Positions 1-6,874 of a stretch of DNA of 8,297 nucleotides are shown here, piece by piece (position 1 is the first letter of the stretch; every line of letters starts with the position of its first letter). The DNA is from an uncultured Lachnospiraceae bacterium. GTDB lineage: Bacteria > Bacillota > Clostridia > Lachnospirales > Lachnospiraceae. Where the stretch lies: contig CAJUQB010000151.1 of the NCBI GenBank assembly GCA_910588285.1, positions 1 through 8,297 of the forward strand, given 5' to 3'. Under the pieces are notes generated by a model, which saw only the letters and a list, made by a program, of their open reading frames with translations, was not told the DNA's origin and searched no databases. The translations under genes and the position numbers were made by a program.

Positions 1-120
1 GAGCAGGGCCAGGAAGAAATGCTCATAAGATTCCTGAAGAATGGAGGAACAGAGAAGCAGGCACGGCAGATGCTTCAGGCAACAGAGGAGCAGCTGGAGA
101 AGGCCAGGAGGAGGCTCTGA
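1..120 (+). CDS. C-terminal end of an unidentified protein (5' end outside window)
   Basis: Frame 1 is open from the first base to a TGA at 118-120, giving a 39-residue tail. The tail is charged and probably all helical (many Glu, Gln, Lys and Arg; it contains RFLKNGGTEKQARQML and ends in EKARRRL), which would suit a coiled-coil or helical C-terminus. I do not recognise the family. Codon use resembles the neighbouring genes, and a terminator-like hairpin starts at the very next base, which supports a real gene end here. A competing open frame over the same bases (frame 2) is only the upstream extension of the next gene and gives a composition unlike a real protein. The function cannot be inferred from this fragment. 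Confidence 0.55.
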   Translation, partial: EQGQEEMLIRFLKNGGTEKQARQMLQATEEQLEKARRRL

Positions 121-155
121 TGCACAAAATGCTCCTTTTGAGCACATTTTTTGCA
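121..155 (+). terminator. Terminator-like hairpin after the first partial gene
   Basis: TGCTC (130-134) pairs with GAGCA (140-144) around a 5-base loop and is followed closely by six T residues (147-152). The stem can be extended below a two-base bulge (CA, 145-146): AAAA (126-129) pairs with TTTT (147-150), and TGCA (121-124) pairs with TGCA (152-155), with one mismatch. It starts directly after the stop codon of the partial gene. The core stem is short and only moderately GC-rich, so this may be a modest Rho-independent terminator. Confidence 0.45.
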
Positions 156-179
156 AAAAACCGCCTGTGCAACTGCCAG

Positions 180-229
180 TTGACAAATTGTATTGTGCCA
201 ATTGGTGGTATGCAACCTTGAAAATTGGT
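180..229 (+). promoter_or_regulatory. Possible promoter/operator region of the membrane HTH regulator gene
   Basis: A perfect TTGACA lies at 180-185, but no good -10 box sits 16-18 bases downstream; the nearest candidate (TATGCA, 209-214) is too far away. Two short dyad sequences occur here, ACAAATTGT (183-191) and CCAATTGG (198-205), and ATTGGT occurs twice (201-206 and 224-229). Such clustered small dyads upstream of a helix-turn-helix gene would fit an autoregulatory operator. That is inference from position only; the promoter itself is not convincingly defined. Confidence 0.25.
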
Positions 230-268
230 ACTCTTTTTCCGGAAAGCAAAGAAAAAGGAGGAGAAGAG

Positions 269-1288
269 ATGATATTTGCAGACAAATTGATACGGCTTCG
301 GAAAAAGAGCGGCTGGTCCCAGGAGGAGCTGGCAGAGCAGATGAATGTAACCAGGCAGTCAGTATCCAAATGGGAAGGAGCCCAGTCCATTCCGGATCTG
401 GAGAAAATGATACGGCTGTCAGAGCTGTTTGGCGTAAGCCTGGACTATTTGCTGAAGGAGCGGTTTGAGGAGGCGGACGAGGACGAGGATAACGGGACCA
501 AAACCACGAATCTGTCAGAGGATGTGCCGCGAAGGCGGGTGTCTATGGAGGAGGCCAATGCCTTCCTGTCTGTCAAGGCAGCCACGGCAAAATCAACGGC
601 AATCGGAGCCTTTCTATGTATTATTTCCCCTATCTGCCTGTTGCTGCTGGGAGCGATCAGTGAATCCGGCGCTTATGGCGTATCGGAGAATGCGGCGGGC
701 GGCATCGGGATCATTGTGCTGCTTCTGTTTGTGGTGGCAGCAATTCCGATTTTTATTTCCAATGGCAGTAAAACAGAGCCTTTTGACTATCTGGATACAG
801 AAATATTTGAGACGGAATATGGGGTCAGCGGGATGGTTATGGAACGCAGGAAGAATTTCCAAAGAGTTTATACCAGAAATAATATCATTGGAACCTGCCT
901 GTGCATTGTATCTGTCATTCCGCTGTTTGCAGCCGTGATCTTTGATGAAGAGAATGAGCTTTTGCTGGTAGCCATGCTTGCGATGCTTTTCTTACTCGTG
1001 GGTGTGGGCGTCATCTTTTTTATCAGGGGAAATATCATATGGGAAAGCTACCAAAAGCTGCTCCAGGAGGGAGAGTATTCCGGACAGAGGAAGAAACGGC
1101 GGCCCATTATAAGTGCTGTTTCCACGGGCTACTGGCTGCTTGTAACCGCGGCCTATGTGGCATACAGCACAGCATTTCATAGCTGGGGAGACAGCTGGAT
1201 CATATGGCCGGTTGCAGGCTTGATTTTTCCGGTGGTCATAGTATTTGTGAATCTTTTAACGAAAAAGGAAGAGGAAGATCATTCTTGA
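269..1288 (+). CDS. Membrane-anchored XRE-family (Cro/CI-type HTH) transcriptional regulator
   Basis: Predicted 339-residue DNA-binding protein tethered to the membrane. Residues 5-63 form an XRE helix-turn-helix: LRKKSGWSQEELAEQ, then NVTRQSVSKWEGAQSIPD with the recognition helix around 29-37, then LFGVSLDYLLK, the usual end of this domain. An acidic linker follows (66-75, mostly Glu and Asp), then about six hydrophobic segments near 110-131, 144-165, 206-225, 229-253, 281-302 and 308-331, and a charged tail (TKKEEEDHS). The start is ATG 269, with AAAGGAGG at 255-262; the frame is open upstream, but that part has no HTH-like character and no ribosome site. HTH proteins of this build are common in Clostridia, where the membrane part is thought to sense envelope or membrane signals; no target is known here. 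It precedes the lipoprotein/transporter unit but that unit has its own promoter. HTH call very sure; signal and targets unknown. Confidence 0.9.
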   Translation: MIFADKLIRLRKKSGWSQEELAEQMNVTRQSVSKWEGAQSIPDLEKMIRLSELFGVSLDYLLKERFEEADEDEDNGTKTTNLSEDVPRRRVSMEEANAFLSVKAATAKSTAIGAFLCIISPICLLLLGAISESGAYGVSENAAGGIGIIVLLLFVVAAIPIFISNGSKTEPFDYLDTEIFETEYGVSGMVMERRKNFQRVYTRNNIIGTCLCIVSVIPLFAAVIFDEENELLLVAMLAMLFLLVGVGVIFFIRGNIIWESYQKLLQEGEYSGQRKKRRPIISAVSTGYWLLVTAAYVAYSTAFHSWGDSWIIWPVAGLIFPVVIVFVNLLTKKEEEDHS

Positions 1289-1295
1289 CAGGCAG

Positions 1296-1324
1296 TTGAC
1301 GGAACCTCCTTAAAATGGTATGAT
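1296..1324 (+). promoter_or_regulatory. Strong sigma-A type promoter with extended -10 for the lipoprotein/transporter unit
   Basis: TTGACG at 1296-1301, a 17-base spacer, and TATGAT at 1319-1324, preceded by TG at 1316-1317 (extended -10, TGN before the hexamer). The predicted transcript starts near 1331 and has a leader of fewer than 30 bases, so there is no room for a riboswitch. A second TTGACA (1285-1290) overlaps the stop codon of the upstream gene but has no matching -10 box. Confidence 0.75.
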
Positions 1325-1357
1325 AAGAAAATCATAGATCAAAGGAGAATCAAAAAT

Positions 1358-1798
1358 ATGCAGATAAGAAACCGTAGGAAATGGCTTCCGTACATTCTTT
1401 GTATGGCGCTTGTTGTGGCATTGGCCCTTGCTGCAGCCGGCTGCAGCGGCAGGGAGGACAAATCCTCTCCCAATGCAGGCAGCCAGTCAGAGGGCGGTGT
1501 GATGGGAGAAGGCCAGAGGATGTTCTATTTTACCGCTGTGGATCTGGATGGGAAGGAGACAAAGTTTGAAATCCATACAGACAAGGAGATGGTAGGAGAA
1601 GCACTGGAGGAGCTTGGCATCATCCAGGGAGAAGAGGGGGAATTTGGCCTCTATGTGAAGACAGTCAATGGGATAACCCTGGACTTTGACGCAGATGGCA
1701 AATACTGGGCTTTCTACATTGGTGAAGAATACGCCATGGAGAGCGTGGATCTTACGGCGATTACAGAGGGAGAGAGCTATTCGCTCCGGGCGGAATAG
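1358..1798 (+). CDS. Lipoprotein with DUF4430-like domain, probably the partner of the adjacent ECF S component
   Basis: A 146-residue protein with a typical Gram-positive lipoprotein signal: basic N-terminus (RNRRK), hydrophobic stretch about 9-27, and a cleavage site AAG/C with the lipid-carrying Cys at 29. A flexible Ser/Gly/Glu-rich linker (about 30-52) leads to a compact domain (about 53-146). This domain contains a TVNGI motif and GKYWAFYIGEEY (114-125), the pattern of DUF4430 proteins, a fold related to the C-terminal domain of transcobalamin-type cobalamin carriers. It should sit on the outer face of the membrane. The start is ATG 1358, with AAAGGAG at 1341-1347. The gene ends one base before the ATG of a predicted ECF transporter S component, so the two are very likely translated together. 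I infer that it binds a small ligand, perhaps a corrinoid, and hands it to the transporter; the ligand is not shown by the sequence. The lipobox has Ala rather than Leu at -3, which is tolerated. Confidence 0.8.
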   Translation: MQIRNRRKWLPYILCMALVVALALAAAGCSGREDKSSPNAGSQSEGGVMGEGQRMFYFTAVDLDGKETKFEIHTDKEMVGEALEELGIIQGEEGEFGLYVKTVNGITLDFDADGKYWAFYIGEEYAMESVDLTAITEGESYSLRAE

Positions 1799-1799
1799 T

Positions 1800-2318
1800 A
1801 TGAAGCCTACAACCAGGGAGACTGCCATTTTCGCGATGCTGGGGGCAGTGATGTACGCATCTAAACTTGTGATGGAGCTGGCGCCCAATATCCACCTGCT
1901 AGGAACGTTTACCATTGCCTTTACCGTGGTGTACCGGAAGAAGGCGCTGTACCCCATTTACATCTATGTACTTCTGAATGGCGTTTTCAGCGGCTTTGCA
2001 GCCTGGTGGATCCCGTATCTCTATGTATGGACAGTCCTGTGGGGAATCACGATGCTTCTTCCCAAGAAGATGCCGAAAAAGATACGGCCGTTGGTGTATA
2101 TGGTGGTCTGTGCGCTCCATGGCTTTGCCTTTGGGACGATGTATGCCCCGGTGCAGGCCCTGCTTTTTGGATTTAATCTGAAGGGAATGCTTGCCTGGAT
2201 TGTCGCCGGGCTGCCCTTTGATTTTATCCATGGTATCAGCAATTTTTTCTGCGGCATACTGATTGTACCGATTATTTCAGTATTGCGCCTCGCAGAGCGG
2301 GCAATCGAGAAAAATTAA
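1800..2318 (+). CDS. ECF transporter S component (substrate-binding membrane subunit, substrate unknown)
   Basis: A 172-residue, very hydrophobic protein with about six membrane segments (roughly 8-25, 31-47, 49-68, 70-87, 97-118 and 130-165). Helix 1 carries small-residue AxxxA spacing (A12-A16-A20 in AMLGAVMYA), which S components of energy-coupling factor importers use to contact the shared EcfT subunit. Aromatic-rich loops (WWIPYLYVW, 69-77) and a late conserved-looking GLPFDFIHGISN (137-148) fit this class. The start is ATG 1800, one base after the TAG of the lipoprotein gene. There is only a weak ribosome site (GGGCGGAA), so translation is probably coupled. EcfA and EcfT are not in the window, so it would use the shared module encoded elsewhere (group II arrangement). 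The lipoprotein partner suggests a vitamin such as a corrinoid, but no cobalamin riboswitch precedes the unit. Family call fairly sure; substrate open. Confidence 0.75.
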   Translation: MKPTTRETAIFAMLGAVMYASKLVMELAPNIHLLGTFTIAFTVVYRKKALYPIYIYVLLNGVFSGFAAWWIPYLYVWTVLWGITMLLPKKMPKKIRPLVYMVVCALHGFAFGTMYAPVQALLFGFNLKGMLAWIVAGLPFDFIHGISNFFCGILIVPIISVLRLAERAIEKN

Positions 2319-2346
2319 AGATCAAATACTTAAAAATGAGAAAGTG

Positions 2347-2389
2347 AAAAAGAGACAGGAACCGCTTCCGGCGGCGCCTGTCTCTTTTT
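2347..2389. terminator. Bidirectional Rho-independent terminator between convergent units
   Basis: A 13-base perfect inverted repeat: AAAAAGAGACAGG (2347-2359) and CCTGTCTCTTTTT (2377-2389). Inside it, CCGC (2362-2365) can pair with GCGG (2371-2374), extending the stem past a small internal loop. The outer pairs are an A-tract on one side and a T-tract on the other, so a U-tract is produced whichever strand is transcribed. It lies 28 bases after the S-component stop and 32 bases beyond the carB stop, so it can end both convergent transcripts. Confidence 0.9.
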
Positions 2390-2421
2390 CGCGGATCCCT
2401 GCTGTGAGGGGCAGTGACCTG

Positions 2422-5400
2422 CTATTTGCAGCAGGAGTCTGACTTATCCCTGATTTCGCTGTGGAGCTGCTGCAGGGACTTCACATCAGCATCACCGTAC
2501 TTCTGTACATAGAGGATTCCCTTGGCAGTGGCTCTGGCGGCGGCAATGGTGGTCATATAGGGCACCTTTCCCTTGATGGCAGTCTTGCGCAGATAGCTGT
2601 CGTCATGGACGCTGTCCTTGCCCACCGGGCTGTTGATGATCAGGTCAATATCGCCGTTGGTGATCAGATCCTCGATGTTGGGCCGGCCTTCGTAGAGTTT
2701 TTTCACCGGCTCTGCTGCAATGCCGGCTTCTACAATACTCTCATGGGTCTTGCCGGTGGCCAGGATCCGGAAGCCTGCTTCCGCGAAAAGCCGGGCTACC
2801 TCCACAGCCTCCGGCTTATCCTTGCGGTTTACGGAGATCAGTACCGTACCTTGTAAGGGCAGCCTGGTCTGGGTAGCCTCCTGGGCCTTGTAAAAGGCTT
2901 CTCCATAGTAGGGAGATAAGCCCAGAACCTCCCCGGTAGAGCGCATCTCCGGTCCAAGGAGAGGATCTACCTCCGGGAACATGTTGAAGGGGAATACAGC
3001 TTCCTTCACTCCGTAATAGGGGATCTCCTGCTCCTTCAGGGCCGGAACCGGGGAGGGACGTCCGGTAAGCTCCGCGGTAATGATGTCCGTGGCAAGGGGC
3101 ACCATGCGGATATTGCATACCTTGGATACCAGGGGCACGGTCCTGGAGGCGCGGGGATTGGCCTCCAGCACGTAAACTCTGCCGTTCTCAATGGCATACT
3201 GCATGTTCATCAGGCCCTTGACGTGCATCTCCTCTGCGATTTTCTTGGTGTATTCCTTGATGGTGGCGACATTTTCCTCGGAGATATGTACCGAGGGGAT
3301 GATGCATGCGGAGTCCCCGGAGTGGACGCCGGCGAGCTCAATGTGCTCCATGACAGCCGGGACAAAGGCATGGGTGCCGTCGCTGATGGCATCTGCCTCA
3401 CATTCCAGGGCATGGTTCAGGAAACGGTCAATGAGAATGGGACGGTCAGGGGTAACGCCTACCGCAGCCTTCATATAGCCCTCCATGCTCTCATCATCGT
3501 ATACGACCTCCATACCGCGGCCTCCCAGCACATAGGAGGGGCGTACCATCACGGGATAGCCGATCTGATTGGCAATATCCAGAGCTTCCTGGACGGTGGT
3601 GGCCATGCCTGCCTCAGGCATGGGGATCTCCAGCTTGTCCATCATGGCCCGGAACAGGTCCCGGTCCTCTGCCAGGTCAATGACAGCAGGGGAGGTGCCC
3701 AGGATCTTAACGCCGTTCTGCTCCAGCTCCGAAGCAAGGTTTAAGGGAGTCTGCCCGCCAAATTGGGCGATTACGCCAAGGGGCTGCTCCTTCTTGTAAA
3801 TGCTTAAGACATCCTCCAGGGTAAGAGGCTCAAAATACAGCTTGTCCGAGGTATCGTAGTCAGTGGAAACCGTCTCCGGGTTACAGTTGACAATGATGGT
3901 CTCAAAGCCCAGCTTTTTGAGCGCAAGGGAAGCATGGACACAGCAGTAGTCAAATTCAATGCCCTGGCCGATACGGTTGGGGCCGCCGCCTAAGATCATG
4001 ATCTTGGGCTTGTCGGTGCGGATGGGATTCTTGTCAGTGCCATTGTAGGTGGAGAAATAGTACGCGCTGTCCGGCGTGCCGCTGACATGGACGCCCTCCC
4101 AGGTCTCCTCCACCCCAAGCTGTATGCGGCGGCTGCGGATCTTCTCCTCAGAAACCTCCAGGATCCGGCTTAAATATTTGTCGGAGAAGCCGTTCTTTTT
4201 CGCTGAGATCAGGGCTTCATCCGTGGGCAGGGAGCCTTTTTGGGCAGCCAGGGCCTCCTCCTCCTGCACCAGCTCCAGCATCTGCTGGATGAAATAGTGC
4301 TTCACCTTGGTTATCTCAAATATCTCGTCTACGGAAGCGCCCTTGCGCAGTGCCTCATACATCATGAAATGACGTTCACTGGAGGGGGTAGCCAGCATAC
4401 GCAGCAGCTCCTCCTTTGGTTTTTCGTGGAAGTCCTTTGCGTAGCCAAGGCCGTACCGGCCGGTCTCCAGGCTGCGGATGGCCTTCTGGAAGGCTTCCTT
4501 GTAGGTCTTGCCAATACTCATGACCTCACCTACAGCCCGCATCTGTGTCCCCAGCTTGTCCTCCACGCCCTTGAATTTTTCAAAGGCCCAGCGGGCGAAC
4601 TTGATGACCACATAGTCGCCGTCAGGCACATATTTGTCCAGGGTGCCGTACTTGCCGCACTCGATGTCCTTCAAGGTCAGTCCGGCAGCCAGCATGGCGG
4701 AAACCAGGGCAATGGGGAAGCCGGTAGCCTTGGAGGCCAGGGCAGAGGAACGGGAGGTCCTGGGGTTGATCTCAATCACCACGATCCGGTCTGAGACCGG
4801 GTCATGTGCAAACTGTACATTGGTGCCGCCAATGACCTTTACGGATTCCACGATGCGGTAAGCCTGATCCTGCAGCCGGTCCTGGAGCTCCTTTGAAATG
4901 GTGAGCATGGGGGCAGAGCAGAAGGAGTCGCCGGTGTGAACCCCTAAGGGGTCGATATTCTCGATGAAGCAGACAGTGATCATATTGCCGTCTGCGTCGC
5001 GAACCACCTCCAGCTCCAGCTCCTCCCAGCCCAGGATGGATTCCTCCACAAGCACCTGTCCCACCAGGCTGGCAGAAAGGCCCCGGGCGCAGACGGTCTT
5101 CAGCTCTTCCTTATTATATACAAGGCCGCCGCCGGCGCCGCCCATGGTGTAGGCCGGGCGCAGAACCACCGGGTATCCAAGGGAGCCGGCAATATCCAGA
5201 GCCTCCTCCACACTGTAGGCAACCTCGCTTCTCGCCATCTCTACACCGATGGCATTCATAGATTTCTTGAATTCAATGCGGTCCTCTCCCCGCTCAATGG
5301 CATCTACCTGGACGCCGATGACCTGAACCTGGTATTTATCCAGGACCCCCTCCTTGGCAAGCTCGGCACAGAGATTCAATCCGGACTGTCCGCCAAGATT

Positions 5401-5664
5401 GGGAAGAAGGGCATCCGGGCGTTCCTTGGCAATGATCTGCTCCAGACGTGTTACATTCAGGGGTTCGATATAGGTCACGTCTGCGATTTCAGGGTCAGTC
5501 ATAATGGTTGCCGGATTGGAGTTCACCAGAACAATCTCATATCCCAGCTTGCGGAGCGCTTTGCAGGCCTGGGTGCCGGAATAGTCAAATTCACAGGCCT
5601 GTCCGATGATGATGGGGCCGGAACCAATGATCAGAATTTTGTTGATATCATTTCTTTTTGGCAT
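2422..5664 (-). CDS. carB: Carbamoyl-phosphate synthase, large subunit
   Basis: Full-length, 1080 residues (E. coli CarB is about 1073). With the glutaminase subunit CarA it makes carbamoyl phosphate from glutamine, bicarbonate and two ATP, for pyrimidine and arginine synthesis in the cytoplasm. Order of parts: N-terminal carboxyphosphate half with IIGSGPIIIGQACEFDYSG (12-30) and an ATP-grasp fold (about 125-335) with R129, R169, E215 and H243 at the positions known for the E. coli enzyme and EINPRTSRSS near 298-307; helical oligomerisation part (about 400-550); carbamate half starting GGGPNRIGQGIEFDYCCVH (559-577), with the second ATP-grasp (about 670-870, VRPSYVLGGRGMEV and EANPRASRTVP); C-terminal MGS-like regulatory domain (about 940-1070, containing LATGKTHESI). 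The start ATG is at 5664, with AAGGAG (5671-5676, minus strand) 6 bases away. No carA lies upstream; the next gene is divergent, so carB is a single-gene unit here. The 3' end faces the shared terminator. Product certain. Confidence 0.98.
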   Translation of the reverse strand: MPKRNDINKILIIGSGPIIIGQACEFDYSGTQACKALRKLGYEIVLVNSNPATIMTDPEIADVTYIEPLNVTRLEQIIAKERPDALLPNLGGQSGLNLCAELAKEGVLDKYQVQVIGVQVDAIERGEDRIEFKKSMNAIGVEMARSEVAYSVEEALDIAGSLGYPVVLRPAYTMGGAGGGLVYNKEELKTVCARGLSASLVGQVLVEESILGWEELELEVVRDADGNMITVCFIENIDPLGVHTGDSFCSAPMLTISKELQDRLQDQAYRIVESVKVIGGTNVQFAHDPVSDRIVVIEINPRTSRSSALASKATGFPIALVSAMLAAGLTLKDIECGKYGTLDKYVPDGDYVVIKFARWAFEKFKGVEDKLGTQMRAVGEVMSIGKTYKEAFQKAIRSLETGRYGLGYAKDFHEKPKEELLRMLATPSSERHFMMYEALRKGASVDEIFEITKVKHYFIQQMLELVQEEEALAAQKGSLPTDEALISAKKNGFSDKYLSRILEVSEEKIRSRRIQLGVEETWEGVHVSGTPDSAYYFSTYNGTDKNPIRTDKPKIMILGGGPNRIGQGIEFDYCCVHASLALKKLGFETIIVNCNPETVSTDYDTSDKLYFEPLTLEDVLSIYKKEQPLGVIAQFGGQTPLNLASELEQNGVKILGTSPAVIDLAEDRDLFRAMMDKLEIPMPEAGMATTVQEALDIANQIGYPVMVRPSYVLGGRGMEVVYDDESMEGYMKAAVGVTPDRPILIDRFLNHALECEADAISDGTHAFVPAVMEHIELAGVHSGDSACIIPSVHISEENVATIKEYTKKIAEEMHVKGLMNMQYAIENGRVYVLEANPRASRTVPLVSKVCNIRMVPLATDIITAELTGRPSPVPALKEQEIPYYGVKEAVFPFNMFPEVDPLLGPEMRSTGEVLGLSPYYGEAFYKAQEATQTRLPLQGTVLISVNRKDKPEAVEVARLFAEAGFRILATGKTHESIVEAGIAAEPVKKLYEGRPNIEDLITNGDIDLIINSPVGKDSVHDDSYLRKTAIKGKVPYMTTIAAARATAKGILYVQKYGDADVKSLQQLHSEIRDKSDSCCK

Positions 5665-5712
5665 AAGAATCTCCTTCGTTGAAAATTTGTTTACCTCATT
5701 CCTTTTCTATTC

Positions 5713-5748
5713 ATAATACATTATAATGGATACGGAGAAAAAAAGCAC
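5713..5748 (-). promoter_or_regulatory. carB: Candidate carB promoter
   Basis: On the minus strand a perfect TATAAT lies at 5725-5720, inside the self-complementary ATTATAAT (5720-5727). A second weak -10-like TATTAT lies at 5718-5713. The -35 region 17 bases upstream (GTGCTT, 5748-5743) matches the consensus poorly. The transcript would start near 5713 and have a leader of about 48 bases; I see no PyrR-type binding loop or attenuator hairpin in it. The -10 box is convincing; the rest is inference. Confidence 0.45.
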
Positions 5749-5756
5749 ACATTTTT

Positions 5757-5785
5757 TTGAAAATATATGAAACTTATGTTAAACT
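5757..5785 (+). promoter_or_regulatory. ddh: Promoter of the diaminopimelate dehydrogenase gene
   Basis: TTGAAA at 5757-5762, a 17-base spacer, and TAAACT at 5780-5785 with TG at 5777-5778 forming an extended -10. The start of transcription would be near 5792, just upstream of the AGGAGG at 5801-5806. It lies in the AT-rich divergent region shared with carB. Confidence 0.55.
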
Positions 5786-5815
5786 GGAAGGGACAAGATA
5801 AGGAGGAGACAGAAA

Positions 5816-6802
5816 ATGAAAACAAGAATCGGTATTTTGGGATATGGGAATCTGGGGCGCGGCGTGGAATGCGCGGTGCGTCAGAATGAGGATATGGAGC
5901 TTGCGGCTGTGTTCACCAGGAGGGACCCCGGGAAGGTAGCGATTCTCACCGACACGGCAGGCGTTTATCCGGTGGAAGCGCTTGCAGACTGGAGGCAGCG
6001 GATTGATGTGCTGGTCCTCTGCGGAGGCAGCGCCACTGACCTGCCGGAGCAGACACCGGAGTATGCCAGGATGTTTAATGTGATTGACAGCTTTGATACC
6101 CATGCCAATATCCCGGAGCATTTTGCAAGGGTGGACGCTGCGGCCCGGGAGGGCGGACATGTGGCCATTATTTCCGTGGGCTGGGATCCCGGCATGTTTT
6201 CTCTCAACCGGCTGTATGCGGATGCCGTTTTGCCGGAGGGAGCGGATTACACCTTCTGGGGCAAGGGCGTCAGCCAGGGACATTCGGACGCACTGCGCAG
6301 GATTGCGGGCGTGAGGGATGCCAGGCAGTATACGATTCCGGTGGAGAGGGCCTTAGAGGAGGTGCGTACCGGAAGGAATCCAAAGCTCTCTGCCAGAGAG
6401 AAGCATACCAGAGAATGCTTTGTGGTGTTGGAGGAGGGGGCAGATGCCGCCCGGATTGAGGAAGAGATCAAGACCATGCCCAACTATTTTGCAGAGTACG
6501 ACACAACGGTGCATGTAATCAGTGAGGAGGAGCTGCTGCAAGAGCACAGCGGGATCCCCCATGGGGGCTTTGTGCTGCGCAGCGGGACCACCGGCTGGCA
6601 GAAGGAGCACAGGCATTTGATTGAGTATCGGCTGAAGCTGGATTCCAATCCGGAATTTACGGCCAGCGTCCTGACGGCCTATGCCAGGGCGGCCCACCGT
6701 CTGTATCGGGAGGGGGCAAGAGGCGGCCGCACGGTACTGGATATTGCGCCGGCATATTTAAGCCCCAAAAGCAAAGAGGAGCTAATGGCCTCGCTGCTGT
6801 AA
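5816..6802 (+). CDS. ddh: meso-Diaminopimelate D-dehydrogenase (NADP-dependent)
   Basis: A 328-residue cytoplasmic enzyme (EC 1.4.1.16) that makes meso-diaminopimelate directly from tetrahydrodipicolinate, ammonia and NADPH, a one-step branch of lysine synthesis that also supplies the peptidoglycan cross-linking residue. The N-terminal Rossmann fold carries GYGNLG (9-14). Next come LCGGSATDLPEQ (68-79), VGWDPGMFSLNR (121-132), FWGKGVSQGHSDALRRI (147-163), HTREC (197-201) and LDSNPEFTAS (275-284), which closely follow the Corynebacterium glutamicum enzyme as I remember it, including its substrate-site Asp, Trp, His and Asn regions. Length is close to that enzyme's 320 residues. The start ATG has AGGAGG (5801-5806) 9 bases upstream. 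It is divergent from carB and is followed after 72 bases by the acetyltransferase gene, which has its own strong ribosome site. Product sure. Confidence 0.96.
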   Translation: MKTRIGILGYGNLGRGVECAVRQNEDMELAAVFTRRDPGKVAILTDTAGVYPVEALADWRQRIDVLVLCGGSATDLPEQTPEYARMFNVIDSFDTHANIPEHFARVDAAAREGGHVAIISVGWDPGMFSLNRLYADAVLPEGADYTFWGKGVSQGHSDALRRIAGVRDARQYTIPVERALEEVRTGRNPKLSAREKHTRECFVVLEEGADAARIEEEIKTMPNYFAEYDTTVHVISEEELLQEHSGIPHGGFVLRSGTTGWQKEHRHLIEYRLKLDSNPEFTASVLTAYARAAHRLYREGARGGRTVLDIAPAYLSPKSKEELMASLL

Positions 6803-6874
6803 AGGAAGGCAGGGGGGAAGGGTTTGCGGCCATAGGCTGCTTAAATCTATAAAAAAATAAAGGAGGTTTTTACA

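Noticed and set aside
41..268. Open frame upstream of and in frame with the HTH regulator, which would add 76 residues to its N-terminus
   Set aside because: The extra residues are compositionally odd, overlap the tail of the preceding gene and a terminator-like hairpin, and have no ribosome site at 41. ATG 269 has AAAGGAGG and starts exactly at the usual beginning of an XRE domain.
2418..2435. Inverted repeat CCTGCT/AGCAGG overlapping the carB stop codon
   Set aside because: Only six pairs, no T-tract on either strand, and a far better terminator lies just downstream.
2461..5152. Several open frames on the + strand opposite carB, up to 184 codons
   Set aside because: They overlap an intact, certain carB gene, lack ribosome sites and show no recognisable domains. 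Long antisense frames are expected opposite GC-biased codons.
5665..5815. Searched for a PyrR attenuator, T-box or riboswitch in the carB/ddh divergent region
   Set aside because: The region is AT-rich and short, with no stable stem pairs or recognisable conserved motif.
6825..6839. Small hairpin GCGGCC-ATA-GGCTGC between ddh and the acetyltransferase gene
   Set aside because: The stem is six pairs including a G-T pair and is followed by an A-rich, not T-rich, stretch, so it is not a convincing terminator.
6824..6853. Possible promoter TTGCGG-N18-TATAAA before the acetyltransferase gene
   Set aside because: The -35 box matches only three of six bases and the start of transcription would fall right at the ribosome site. 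Read-through from ddh is as likely.
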